Source: CALBPI01 sp039033995
GTDB taxonomy: Bacteria > Pseudomonadota > Gammaproteobacteria > Steroidobacterales > Woeseiaceae
Assembly (NCBI GenBank): GCA_039033995.1
Contig: JBCCBP010000049.1
Span: 1 to 22,713 of the forward strand
Direction: 5' to 3'
Length of the DNA stretch: 22,713 bases
Positions 8,992 through 16,481 of the stretch are shown here, piece by piece. Both the position numbers and the translations under genes were made by a program. The notes below the pieces were generated by a model that saw only the letters and a list, made by a program, of their open reading frames with translations, was not told where the DNA came from and ran no database searches. Position 1 is the stretch's first letter. Each line of letters begins with the position of its first letter.

Positions 8992-9020
8992 AGCACCGCT
9001 CGCTGTTGTCGTAGACTCAT
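8958..9020 (-). other. Possible 20-codon leader ORF ahead of the giant Tat gene
   Basis: ATG 9020 is preceded by CAGGCGCAAG, a fair Shine-Dalgarno site with suitable spacing. It reads 20 codons (MSLRQQRAVLCQPESDRDRP) to a TAG at 8958-8960. It overlaps the putative TTG start of the giant gene in another frame. It may be a coupling leader, or the true start of the giant gene if a frameshift lies between 9020 and 8960. Nothing else supports it as a gene. Confidence 0.25.
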
Positions 9021-9070
9021 CTTGCGCCTGACGCGCGAGCGGTACAAGTCGGCTCGCGAATAGCCTTAGC

Positions 9071-9826
9071 TCATGTCGTCATCGCCGCAACCGCAGCCTG
9101 TTCGAAGGCCTGCATTGCGGCAACATAGGGCCCGGGGCCGTGGCTGACACGCGCAACGCCGGCATTTGCTAGGACTGCCACCGGTGGCGAGCCCTGTTTC
9201 CACATCACGTTGACCGGAATGGGCACTGCCTGGCAGATCGTTCGGATCAGTGCGGTATCCTGAATGCCTGGAATGAAAAAGCCGTTCGCGCCGGCGGCGG
9301 CGTAGGCGAGACCACGTGCAATTGCAACGTCGACGAGCCCGGCGTGATTGCTCGCGTCCGATTGCAGGAACACGTCCGTGCGTGCATTGATAAACCAGTC
9401 GGTGCCCGCCGCGGTATCGCGCACCGTGGCGATACGGTCGGCCTGTACCGAAGTCGTGTAGAGTCCGTCGCCGCCGACCACCTGATCCTCGAAGTTGATG
9501 CCAACAGCACCGGTATCGATGACTTGCTGGATATTGGTCGCCAGTGTTGGGTTATCGGTCGCAAAACCGCCTTCAAAGTCGATCGACACTGGCAGCGGCG
9601 TGCTGGCCACGATGCGTCGCGAGATGTCGAGCAGGAATGTCAGCGGTATATCCTGCCCGTCGGCATAGCCCTGCGCCTCGGCGACTGAATGGCTACCCGT
9701 GGCGATAGCCTGTGCACCGGCTTGTGTGGCTGCACGCGCCGTGCCGGCATCCCAGATGTTGTACAAGATCAGTGGCTGACCGGGTACATGTCGATCGATG
9801 AAGGTCCTGGCGAGTGTTGTGCTCAT
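9071..9826 (-). CDS. Isocitrate lyase/PEP mutase superfamily protein
   Basis: A 251-residue protein of the PEP mutase/isocitrate lyase superfamily (TIM barrel; C-C or P-C bond chemistry on 2-oxo acid-like substrates, usually Mg-dependent). ATG 9826 is chosen because AGGAA lies 7 nt upstream and the family's N-terminal LILYNIWDAGTARAA block follows soon after. Other family features are the Asp-rich strand LPVSIDFEGGF, the GINFEDQV strand, WFINARTDVF, and the late GVARVSHGPGPY strand. The KKCGH signature of true isocitrate lyase is absent, so it belongs to the small 'isocitrate lyase/phosphoenolpyruvate mutase family' group with unknown substrate. The start overlaps the ada stop as ATGA, so it is co-translated with ada; why a repair protein and this enzyme are linked is not clear. 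Confidence 0.88.
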   Translation of the reverse strand: MSTTLARTFIDRHVPGQPLILYNIWDAGTARAATQAGAQAIATGSHSVAEAQGYADGQDIPLTFLLDISRRIVASTPLPVSIDFEGGFATDNPTLATNIQQVIDTGAVGINFEDQVVGGDGLYTTSVQADRIATVRDTAAGTDWFINARTDVFLQSDASNHAGLVDVAIARGLAYAAAGANGFFIPGIQDTALIRTICQAVPIPVNVMWKQGSPPVAVLANAGVARVSHGPGPYVAAMQAFEQAAVAAMTT

Positions 9827-10899
9827 ACTGAAGTTCCTGATGCTGAAGATTGTCGGTAGTTGTTTTCGAGATCGAGCAACTGTTGCTTGCGCCAAAGGCC
9901 ACCCCCGTAGCCGGTGAGTTTGCCGTCGGCACCAATCACGCGATGGCATGGAATCATAATCGCAATCTGATTGGCGCCGTTCGCGCGTGCGACGGCTCTG
10001 ACTGCGGTGGGTCTGCCAAGCGCGGATGCGACGTCGGCGTAGCTGCGCGTTTCACCTGCCGGAATCGACTCAAGATACCGCCAGACCTGCTGTGTAAAGT
10101 CGCTACCGTGCATCGCGAGCGGTGTTGCGAACGTGGCCGATTCACCGGCGAAAAAATTCGTGAGCTCTATACTCGCTTGATCAAGCGCAGCCGGTCTGCC
10201 GACGCCGATCTCGACCCCCGTGCGTTGCTGCAACCTTTGTAGTTCGGTCGGTAGCGCGCGTCGGTCGATGAACTCGAGCAGTGACAAGCGGCGGTCGTCA
10301 CCAACCGCCAGCATTGCGCCGAGCGGTGTCGTCAGCCAGTCGGCGACAAGCTTGCTGCGGCGTTTAAGTCTTCCCGGTGTCGTGCCAAGTAGTGTGGCGA
10401 ACGCCTGCCGGAATCCACTGGCCGAATCGAAGCCAGCCGTCAGCTGTGCGTCGATCACCGGCCGCGCCGCTGCGAGTGACGTAAATGCTTGTCCTATTCG
10501 TTGTTGACGTGCCAGTGCGAGAAACGTGATCCCGAATTGTCGCTTGAAACGTCGGCGTACCGATGCGTTGTCATAGCCGAGTGCCGTGATGTCCGCCTCG
10601 CACCAACGTCGCTCCGGATCGGCAGCGAGCCGTGCCAACAAATCCTGAATGACGTGATCTTCGTCAGCCGCCGCTCCGAGTGGATGGCAGCGTCGGCAGG
10701 CACGGAAGCCGGCTGTCAGGCAGGCCGTCGTACTCGCGAAGAACACGCAGTTATCGCGTTTGGGTTTTCTTGCAGGACACACTGACCGACAGAAGACGCC
10801 GGTGGTTTTGACGCCAACATACCAGCGTCCGTCGTGACTTTCGTCACGGGCGAGCAATGCGGCGTACATGATATCTTCGTTTGGCAATCTATCGTTCAT
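9823..10899 (-). CDS. ada: Ada: methylphosphotriester/O6-methylguanine-DNA methyltransferase and transcriptional regulator
   Basis: A 358-residue protein, close to E. coli Ada length. The N-terminal zinc domain has Cys37, Cys41, Cys68 and Cys71 (GVFCRSVCPARKP then ACRRC); the first Cys accepts methyl groups from phosphotriesters and switches the protein to an activator. An AraC-type helix-turn-helix follows at ~85-185 (GYDNASVRRRFKRQFGITF; GFDSASGFRQAF). The C-terminal domain carries the methyl-acceptor motif PCHRVIG with Cys318, for O6-methylguanine and O4-methylthymine repair, and the preceding RAVARANGANQIAIMIPC helix. All key residues are intact. Ada normally induces its own operon; the leader sequence has a TATAAA-like -10 (about 10906-10911), but I cannot place an Ada box with confidence. 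The downstream PEP mutase-family gene overlaps by ATGA, so it should be induced with it. Confidence 0.95.
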   Translation of the reverse strand: MNDRLPNEDIMYAALLARDESHDGRWYVGVKTTGVFCRSVCPARKPKRDNCVFFASTTACLTAGFRACRRCHPLGAAADEDHVIQDLLARLAADPERRWCEADITALGYDNASVRRRFKRQFGITFLALARQQRIGQAFTSLAAARPVIDAQLTAGFDSASGFRQAFATLLGTTPGRLKRRSKLVADWLTTPLGAMLAVGDDRRLSLLEFIDRRALPTELQRLQQRTGVEIGVGRPAALDQASIELTNFFAGESATFATPLAMHGSDFTQQVWRYLESIPAGETRSYADVASALGRPTAVRAVARANGANQIAIMIPCHRVIGADGKLTGYGGGLWRKQQLLDLENNYRQSSASGTSV

Positions 10900-11022
10900 G
10901 CCGTCATTTATACCGAAGCGTAGCGATCGGTGTCGTCGAAAATCGGGCAGTTATTTTTTGCAGCGATCCGGCCCTTGGGTGTCATCGGCATCGCAATCAA
11001 CTCTTATGCGAGAGGGAGTCCT

Positions 11023-11370
11023 ATGAATCGGTTAGGTCAGTGGATTGGGGTGACAGTTCTTCTGGTGCCAGCGTTTGCGCTGGCGGATGATCTGGTGCCG
11101 GAAACCGTGGTCGAAAAGGCGCCAGTCGAACCAACTAAGGTCTGTCAGCCGACGTATCCTCGTAAAGCGTTGCTCGAGGGCATCATGGGATATGTCGTGA
11201 TGACGTTTGATATCAATGAGCATGGGCGACCGGTGAATATTGAGATAGTCGAATCTTCACCACCGGATGTTTTCGATTTGGTGAGTATCCGCGCGTTTCG
11301 CTGTTTCCAGTTTCGAAATGACAAACAGACTGAGGGTCATCGGTACACGTTGGAATACAAGGTCGAGTGA
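11023..11370 (+). CDS. Periplasmic TonB C-terminal-domain protein
   Basis: A 115-residue product from ATG 11023, chosen because GAGGGAG (11011-11017) sits just upstream and a Sec signal peptide follows (residues 1-21, ending ALA before DD). The mature protein is little more than a TonB C-terminal domain: CQPTYPRKALLEGIMGYVV, then FDINEHGRPVNIEIVESSPP, VFDLVSIRAFRCFQF. These match the usual PxYP, GxxG, VDxxGxV and SxPxxxF positions. It lacks the membrane anchor and Pro-rich periplasmic span of true TonB, so it cannot by itself couple ExbBD energy to outer-membrane receptors; such small TonB-like proteins are common in gammaproteobacteria and poorly understood. Two Cys (PTKVCQP and FRCFQF) flank the domain and could form a disulphide. 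It is divergent from ada. Confidence 0.82.
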   Translation: MNRLGQWIGVTVLLVPAFALADDLVPETVVEKAPVEPTKVCQPTYPRKALLEGIMGYVVMTFDINEHGRPVNIEIVESSPPDVFDLVSIRAFRCFQFRNDKQTEGHRYTLEYKVE

Positions 11371-11413
11371 TGACGCTCGTCGCTGTGGTGTGCCAGAGGC
11401 TGGGCCAATTTAT

Positions 11414-11432
11414 CGTGCCTTCGTGAGGCACG
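11414..11432. terminator. Hairpin between convergent genes, weak terminator candidate
   Basis: A perfect 7-bp inverted repeat (11414-11420 with 11426-11432, 5-nt loop) lies between the convergent TonB-like and DUF998 genes. On the plus strand it is followed by TTGTCG, and on the minus strand by ATAAATT, so there is no proper U-run on either side. Its position supports a termination or mRNA-end role. Confidence 0.4.
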
Positions 11433-11453
11433 TTGTCGACGCCGTAGCTGCTG

Positions 11454-12065
11454 CTAAATCGTCTCTTGCCGTTTGGCTTTGATGAGTGCCGCACTGACAC
11501 CCGTTACCCAAGTGACATAGACGCAGCCGACGATACGCTCGTAGGCACCGATCCATTGATCGTTAACGAAGTAAGCGACAGGGATCAGCCATAACCAAAT
11601 GCCAAGACAGATCGCGCTGAATAAGCCCAGCCGGGGCGCAACGCGCGACAAGCCAGGCTGCAGCGCACCCATCGCAACGCCGGTCAGACTGGCCACGACC
11701 CACAATGGATCGCTCGCGCCCGACGCGAGTTCAATATCGCTGACAGCGGCGAAAAACCAGGCGGTGTAGATCAACCCGAATCCGCTGGCGGCGAGCAATG
11801 CGCGCGCCATCGGCCATAGTTTGCCGCGATCGAGTCCGCCCAATGCCAGCGACAAGGCGAGATGCGCGAGACCAAACGAAGCCAGCCCCGCCGTATGCAC
11901 AATAGCCAGTTGGTGCCGACTGAGTTGAATGACTTGGCTTTTGATCGGATCGAAGCCGTTAACGAACAAGACAACCACATGACAAGCCGGTGTCAGGAGC
12001 GCACCAAACAAGGCGATCTTGAGCCAGAAATCGACGTAGGCGTTGTGGGTCGAAACGTTAGTCAT
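11454..12065 (-). CDS. DUF998-type integral membrane protein
   Basis: A 203-residue protein with about six membrane helices: ~13-35, ~50-75 (HTAGLASFGLAHLALSLAL), ~82-105 (ARALLAASGFGLIYTAWFF), ~120-140, ~145-168 (LFSAICLGIWLWLIPVAYF) and ~178-198. It has the DUF998 layout: DPIKSQVIQLSR between helices 1 and 2, matching the usual 'HPISELG'-like loop, and an ERIVGCVYVTWV helix at the C-terminal end. The ATG at 12065 is preceded by AGGGCG at very short spacing, so the ribosome-binding site is not ideal. It starts 65 bp after the end of the sugar operon on the same strand; co-transcription is possible but no terminator or promoter decides this. Family function unknown. Confidence 0.72.
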   Translation of the reverse strand: MTNVSTHNAYVDFWLKIALFGALLTPACHVVVLFVNGFDPIKSQVIQLSRHQLAIVHTAGLASFGLAHLALSLALGGLDRGKLWPMARALLAASGFGLIYTAWFFAAVSDIELASGASDPLWVVASLTGVAMGALQPGLSRVAPRLGLFSAICLGIWLWLIPVAYFVNDQWIGAYERIVGCVYVTWVTGVSAALIKAKRQETI

Positions 12066-12130
12066 CGCCCTAGGCTCGGTCTTGTCGCGCTCAGAGTCAA
12101 ATGGCGGAGGCGGGTTAGCGTCTTACGAGG

Positions 12131-13060
12131 TTAACGGGGCAGTGTTTTGTCGAGGTGCCGATAGGCCGCGATCACCGCGTGCTCGCCATCAATTCCGGGC
12201 TGCGAGTTACCGTGTTCCATGCCAACGATACCGGTGAAACCCCTACCGGCGATGTGTCCAAGCACCCCGGCGTAATTGATCTCGCCGGTACCCGGTTCCT
12301 TGCGTTTCGGATTGTCTGCCATCTGGTAATACACGGTCTGGTCCCAGGCCAGGTCGATCGTACGAATCAGGTCACCATGTTCGATTTGCTCGTGATAGAT
12401 ATCGAACAGAATCTTGCATTGCGGGCGGTCGATCGCCTCGCAGATCGCATAAGCTTGCGCGACACTCGTTAGGAACACGCCCGGGTGATCGGTCTTGGTG
12501 TTGAGCGGCTCGAGCACCATGGTCAGGCCGAGTGGCTCGTAGATATCGCAGGCGCGCTTTAGCAGCTCGATGATGTTGGCGGTCTGGAAACCCATCGGCA
12601 GACTCGCATCGGCAAACCCGGGTACGACTGTCGTCCAGCGCGCGTTGACACGTTTTGCAGCGTCAGTCTGTTGGCGGATCAACTTAAGAAAAGCGTCCCG
12701 CTCGCGTGGGTCAGCACCCGACATCACCGGCTTGTTCTGCCAGAATTTATCGGGCATGCCGGCGACATAGACGCCCATTTGCATATCGCGCTTCGCGAGC
12801 GCAGCGCCGATACGCTGTTGCTCGGCGATAGGCCGCGCGGCGAGACCGTTGTCTTCCCAGGCGGTAAAACCCTGATCGGCAGCGAAGTGAATCTGATCGA
12901 CAATGTCGTCGCCTGCAGCGTGTCGAAACATCCCGTCGTGCGGTGCGAAATGCATTGCAAACGGTGGGTTCTCGGTCGTCGCGTTACCTCCCGTCGGCAG
13001 GGTCGCCAACGTACCGATCGCAGCGGCGCTTGTTAATACTTCGCGTCGGTTGATCGTCAT
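12131..13060 (-). CDS. Hydroxypyruvate isomerase-like TIM-barrel sugar isomerase with Tat signal
   Basis: A 309-residue protein from ATG 13060, which overlaps the DUF1080 stop (ATGA). The frame is open 80 codons further but without homology. The N-terminus carries a twin-arginine-type signal (NRREVLTSAAAIGTLATLP), so export to the periplasm is predicted. The rest is a xylose-isomerase-like TIM barrel closest to hydroxypyruvate isomerase by motifs: LEPLNTKTDHPGVFL, ILFDIYHEQIEHGD, KEPGTGEINY and GIVGMEHG, supplying the usual Glu/Asp/His/Glu metal site. True Hyi is cytoplasmic; the export signal and the operon (dehydrogenase plus DUF1080 hydrolase) indicate that the substrate is a keto-sugar from 3-keto-glycoside cleavage, not hydroxypyruvate. 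Exact reaction (isomerase or epimerase) is inferred from context only. Confidence 0.85.
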   Translation of the reverse strand: MTINRREVLTSAAAIGTLATLPTGGNATTENPPFAMHFAPHDGMFRHAAGDDIVDQIHFAADQGFTAWEDNGLAARPIAEQQRIGAALAKRDMQMGVYVAGMPDKFWQNKPVMSGADPRERDAFLKLIRQQTDAAKRVNARWTTVVPGFADASLPMGFQTANIIELLKRACDIYEPLGLTMVLEPLNTKTDHPGVFLTSVAQAYAICEAIDRPQCKILFDIYHEQIEHGDLIRTIDLAWDQTVYYQMADNPKRKEPGTGEINYAGVLGHIAGRGFTGIVGMEHGNSQPGIDGEHAVIAAYRHLDKTLPR

Positions 13061-13878
13061 AACCGACGCAGCCAGATGTTGCGGTAGTGCACTGTTTCGC
13101 CATGGTGTTGCAGCGCAAACGGCAATTCTGCGTCGTGTGGTTCGTATTCGGCCACCTTGCGCCAGACGGTGGCGCCGAGAACACGCTGGCGGTGATGTAC
13201 CAGAACACCGTTGTGCAGCATCGTGATGTAGGCGGGCTCGAGCAATTCCCCGGCTTCGGAAAACGCCGGCGCCTCGAAGATGATGTCGTATGACTGCCAT
13301 TCGCCCGGTGGGCGGCTCGCGTTGACGAGCGGCGGTTGCCAGCCATACAACGATGCGGCCGAGCCATCGGCGTAGGTCCCGTTCTGGTAGGAATTCAGGA
13401 CCTGCACTTCATACCGCTCCATAAAGTACACGCCACTATTGCCGTAGCGTTGGCCGGTAGCACCCGTCGATGTCGGTGGCACACGAAATTCAAGATGCAG
13501 TTGCACGTCGCCAAACGTCTCGTTGGTCCGCATGCCGCTGATCTTCGCGCCATCTTCTGCTCGATCACCATTCGCGTTAGTGGTCAGCACGCCCTGGATG
13601 ACGGGCCACTTTGGTGCCGCATCATCTTGTGGGGTCCACGCAGAAAGATCGTCAGTGCCATCAAACAGCACAATCGCATCGGACGGCGGCGCTGCGAATT
13701 CCTGCAAAGAGGCCGGCGCGGGCGTGACGACCGGCGGCAGCGGCCGTTTCGAATCATGCACGCGCCATTCACCACCCGGTAGGAACGGTGTGGTGCCATT
13801 CATGTCGTCAGCGATTGCGGCGCACGAGAGGGTCAGCAGAAAGGCCAGTAAAAACGTCTGGGGTTTGTTGTTCGACAT
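13057..13878 (-). CDS. DUF1080 / 3-keto-disaccharide hydrolase domain protein, periplasmic
   Basis: A 273-residue product from ATG 13878, chosen because GGAAA precedes it and a Sec signal peptide follows (SNNKPQTFLLAFLLTLSCAA, cleavage probably after AIA). The mature part contains the DUF1080 (3-keto-disaccharide hydrolase, concanavalin-like fold) signature: IVLFDGTDDLSAWTP, FGDVQLHLEFRVPP, GNSGVYFMERYEVQVLNSY, GEWQSYDIIFEAPAF and the late LPFALQHHG followed by VHYRNIWLRRL. These regions include the Glu and Arg residues conserved in the family. Members cleave glycosides after oxidation at C3, by elimination/hydration chemistry. The gene sits between the GMC dehydrogenase pair and the TIM-barrel isomerase, with 16 bp to the upstream stop and an ATGA overlap downstream, which agrees with this role. 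Confidence 0.93.
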   Translation of the reverse strand: MSNNKPQTFLLAFLLTLSCAAIADDMNGTTPFLPGGEWRVHDSKRPLPPVVTPAPASLQEFAAPPSDAIVLFDGTDDLSAWTPQDDAAPKWPVIQGVLTTNANGDRAEDGAKISGMRTNETFGDVQLHLEFRVPPTSTGATGQRYGNSGVYFMERYEVQVLNSYQNGTYADGSAASLYGWQPPLVNASRPPGEWQSYDIIFEAPAFSEAGELLEPAYITMLHNGVLVHHRQRVLGATVWRKVAEYEPHDAELPFALQHHGETVHYRNIWLRRL

Positions 13879-13894
13879 CGATGTTTCCAATGGC

Positions 13895-14452
13895 TCAGGC
13901 AGTAAACAGAGTGCCGACATCAGCATACGGATAGTGACCATCGAAATGACCAGGCACCGGCAGATAGCGACGTTCGACCGTCATGCCGACCTCCGACGTG
14001 TAATAGCCGGCGAGGGTGAGCTGCTTGATATGCTCAAAAAACTCACGACCGCCTTCAGGCATATCGGCGTATTGTCCATCGTGCAGGGCTTGCACGATGG
14101 CAATTTGCTCGTCGTTCGATCGGTCGACAAAACGTCCGGTGATCGTCGCCATAAATTGCTTCAGGCTCTGCGCGAATCGGTCTCGCTCCGCTTCGTCGTA
14201 CCAGTTGCCGAGCATAAACGCGATGTAGTTGGGTACGCCTGCCGCGATCGCGCCTGGTGTATCGGTCGTTGGAATGATGACCTCCGACAACGCCGCTACC
14301 GTCTCGCCCGCATCGGGTAGCAATAGCACGTCGCCGCCCGTCATTTTTACCGGGTCAAAGTCTTCACCAGCAGCCAGCGCGCGCTGCAGCGGCAAAATCA
14401 TCTGCGTGCCCAGTGCTACGCTCATCGAAGTCAGGAATGCTCTGCGGTCCAT
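13895..14452 (-). CDS. Gluconate 2-dehydrogenase subunit 3 family protein (dehydrogenase small subunit, Tat signal)
   Basis: A 185-residue protein with a Tat-like leader at its very start (MDRRAFLTSMSVALGTQM; cleavage likely after ALAA). The mature part has the subunit-3 features: ETVAALSEVIIPTTDTPGAIAAGVPNYIAFML near residues 49-82, the LHDGQY segment, and GYYTSEVGMTVERRYLPVPG near the C-terminus. In characterised membrane-bound flavoprotein dehydrogenases, the small subunit carries the Tat signal and brings the folded FAD subunit with it. It starts 17 bp after the GMC gene stop, and the neighbouring FAD subunit lacks a signal, in line with that hitchhiker arrangement. The protein ends in YADVGTLFTA. 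Confidence 0.92.
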   Translation of the reverse strand: MDRRAFLTSMSVALGTQMILPLQRALAAGEDFDPVKMTGGDVLLLPDAGETVAALSEVIIPTTDTPGAIAAGVPNYIAFMLGNWYDEAERDRFAQSLKQFMATITGRFVDRSNDEQIAIVQALHDGQYADMPEGGREFFEHIKQLTLAGYYTSEVGMTVERRYLPVPGHFDGHYPYADVGTLFTA

Positions 14453-14469
14453 AGTGTGCTCCGAGTGCT

Positions 14470-16152
14470 CTAGATCGTTCCGGCCTTAAACAGTTTGGCG
14501 GCATGGTTGGCGGCGCGCGCCGTGAATGCCATGTAGGTCATTGTGGGGTTAACGGTGCCCGCCGACGTCATGAACGAACCGTCGGTGATAAATACATTGT
14601 TGGCGACATGCATCTGATTCCATCGGTTAACGACAGACTCGGTCGGGTCATTCCCCATGCGCGCGGTACCCATCTCATGGATGCCGGTGCCCGGAACCGC
14701 CATCTCTGGTCGTGTTTCGATGTCTGTGCAGCCGGCGACTTCAAGCATGTGCACGGCTTCGGATAGGATCTCTTTGGCCATCTTTTCCTCGTTCTCACGC
14801 CATGTGACATCGAAACGCATGAGCGGCAGCCCAAGAGCATCGACTTTCTTGTCGTCGAGGAACGCGCGGTTGTCGGCGTAGGGCAGCACTTCGCCAAAGC
14901 CGTGCAGCGGAATGCGCCATGCGCCCGGCACGCGCAGCTGTGCTTTTAGGGAAGCACCGAAGCCCGAGTAGTCCTGGGGACCGCTGCGGCCACCGGCCCA
15001 CGTTTGGTAGTTGTAGCCGCGCACGAAGTCGGCATCATCGTCTGGCGTTGCATTGATATTGCGAAAACGCGGAATGTACATCGACGAAGGTCGACGTCCG
15101 TACTCGGTTAGGTCGGTGTAACCCGGCAGGATGCCGGTCGCGCCGACGCCGAACAGGTGATCCATGACATGGCGCCCGACGATGTCGTGCTTGTTGCCAA
15201 GACCGCGCGGCATTGCCTCCGAACGTGAACTCAGCAACAGTTGCGTCGTGCCCATGGCGGATGCGCACAGAAAGACGATGCGCGCCGAATACGTTGTCGT
15301 CGCTTTCGTTTCGGTATCAATCACACGCACACCGGTCACGCGTTGTTGAGCGCCGTCGTAGACCAACTCAGCAACGGTCGCGTTGGCGCGTTCGGTGAGG
15401 TTACCGGTCTTGCGGGCCGCTGGAAGTGTGGTGGCCTGCGTCGCGGGGGCCGCACCAAAGGAACAGCCGTTGCCGCACTGCGCGCGGAACTGGCAACGAA
15501 TACGCCCCTGCTCGGGACGATCTTCCATCAGGTTCATCGTGCGGCCAACCGTGATGGCGCGGTCGAGTTGCTTTTCGACGCGGGTCTTGAAGTGTTCTTC
15601 CGCGACGTTCAGGGGTACCTGGCCAATGAACTCGCTGTCGGGTAATTGTGGCAACTCGCGTCGCTCGCCCGCTACGCCCATGAACTGCTCGACGTGGGCG
15701 TACCAAGGCTCAATATCGTCGTAGCCAATGGGCCACGGAATGCCATGGCCGTCGCGTTCGTTCGCTTTGAAATCGAGGTCACTCCAGCGATAACTCTGGC
15801 GCCCCCAGACGATGGACTTGCCGCCGAAAACTCCGGAACGCGCCAGGTTAAACGGCTTGTCAGGGTCGTCGATGTACGGGAAGCGTGTGTCGTCATTCCA
15901 GTACGCGTAGTTCCACGGGCTCGCCGGCCACTGCTGGAAGTACTTGTCTTTTAGTCCCGGCGGCCATTCGCCGCGATACGGCATCTGGAATCGAGGTCGA
16001 CCTTCATGCGGGTAGCCCGTGCGATGCTCAACCATTTTGCCGCGGTCGAGCAGCAGTGTCTTCAAACCTTGTTCCGTGAGTTCCTTGGCCGCCCAGCCTC
16101 CGGTCGGGCCTGAACCCACGACGATGGCATCGAAATCATATTGATCAGACAT
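14470..16152 (-). CDS. GMC-family FAD oxidoreductase (putative glycoside 3-dehydrogenase large subunit)
   Basis: A 560-residue protein with a strong Shine-Dalgarno (AAGGGGGAG, complement of about 16162-16170) upstream of ATG 16152. The N-terminal Rossmann FAD site is DAIVVGSGPTGGWAAKELTE followed by LLLDRG. The GMC middle region includes SIVWGRQSYRW and a Cys pair (CQFRAQCGNGCSFGAAPA) that may bind a cluster or form a disulphide. The C-terminal catalytic region has HEMGTARMGNDP and FITDGSFMTSAGTVNPTMTY with the conserved Asn/His positions. It belongs with gluconate/2-keto-gluconate dehydrogenase and glucoside 3-dehydrogenase flavoproteins. The DUF1080 partner points to oxidation at C3 of a glycoside. 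No cytochrome c subunit lies in the window, so the electron acceptor must be elsewhere. First gene of the operon. Confidence 0.92.
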   Translation of the reverse strand: MSDQYDFDAIVVGSGPTGGWAAKELTEQGLKTLLLDRGKMVEHRTGYPHEGRPRFQMPYRGEWPPGLKDKYFQQWPASPWNYAYWNDDTRFPYIDDPDKPFNLARSGVFGGKSIVWGRQSYRWSDLDFKANERDGHGIPWPIGYDDIEPWYAHVEQFMGVAGERRELPQLPDSEFIGQVPLNVAEEHFKTRVEKQLDRAITVGRTMNLMEDRPEQGRIRCQFRAQCGNGCSFGAAPATQATTLPAARKTGNLTERANATVAELVYDGAQQRVTGVRVIDTETKATTTYSARIVFLCASAMGTTQLLLSSRSEAMPRGLGNKHDIVGRHVMDHLFGVGATGILPGYTDLTEYGRRPSSMYIPRFRNINATPDDDADFVRGYNYQTWAGGRSGPQDYSGFGASLKAQLRVPGAWRIPLHGFGEVLPYADNRAFLDDKKVDALGLPLMRFDVTWRENEEKMAKEILSEAVHMLEVAGCTDIETRPEMAVPGTGIHEMGTARMGNDPTESVVNRWNQMHVANNVFITDGSFMTSAGTVNPTMTYMAFTARAANHAAKLFKAGTI

Positions 16153-16331
16153 GCGATCGATCTCCCCCTTGGCGCGCCCGCCATGCGCAACAATACCGTA
16201 GCAGAAATGCGTTTGTGTGGGGAGATGGCCGGGTCGCCTTTTGCACCGTGTTGCATTTCACCTGCGGGTGCAGTGCGAGGCTGCGCCGACTCTTTTACTC
16301 AAGTCGTTGATTTTGAGGTCGCTAAGCAAAC

Positions 16332-16481
16332 ATGGCGGGCGAGACGGCACAGGTGGACAACCCACGCATCTTGCGTGCGTGTCTGGATATCATGTACGCG
16401 CAGACACGCACTGCCTGGCTGTCCAATGCGTTCTGCCTGCTGCTGATCGGCATTTCATTCTGAAACCGTGTCGACCTGCTG
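16332..16481 (+). pseudogene. Broken 5' end of the diguanylate cyclase gene (in-frame TGA at 16461)
   Basis: ATG 16332 opens the same frame as the cyclase. It reads 43 codons beginning MAGETAQVDNPRILRACLDI and ending TAWLSNAFCLLLIGISF, which is a good first membrane helix, then a TGA at 16461-16463. Reading through gives NRVDLL and then the ATG at 16482. A GAGG lies about 11 nt upstream of 16332, and an in-frame TAA at 16323 marks the upstream limit. TGG (Trp) to TGA would be one transition. It is the missing N-terminus of the next gene, and a real nonsense mutation or a sequencing error would both fit. Confidence 0.7.

Noticed and set aside
12984..13300. Longer N-terminus (80 codons) for the hydroxypyruvate isomerase-like gene
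   Set aside because: The extension lies inside the DUF1080 gene, is Arg/Ser/Ala-rich, and would bury the Tat signal; the ATGA start at 13060 fits better.
13523..14320. 265-codon plus-strand frame across DUF1080 and the small-subunit gene
   Set aside because: It spans two well-supported minus-strand genes and has no recognisable protein features.
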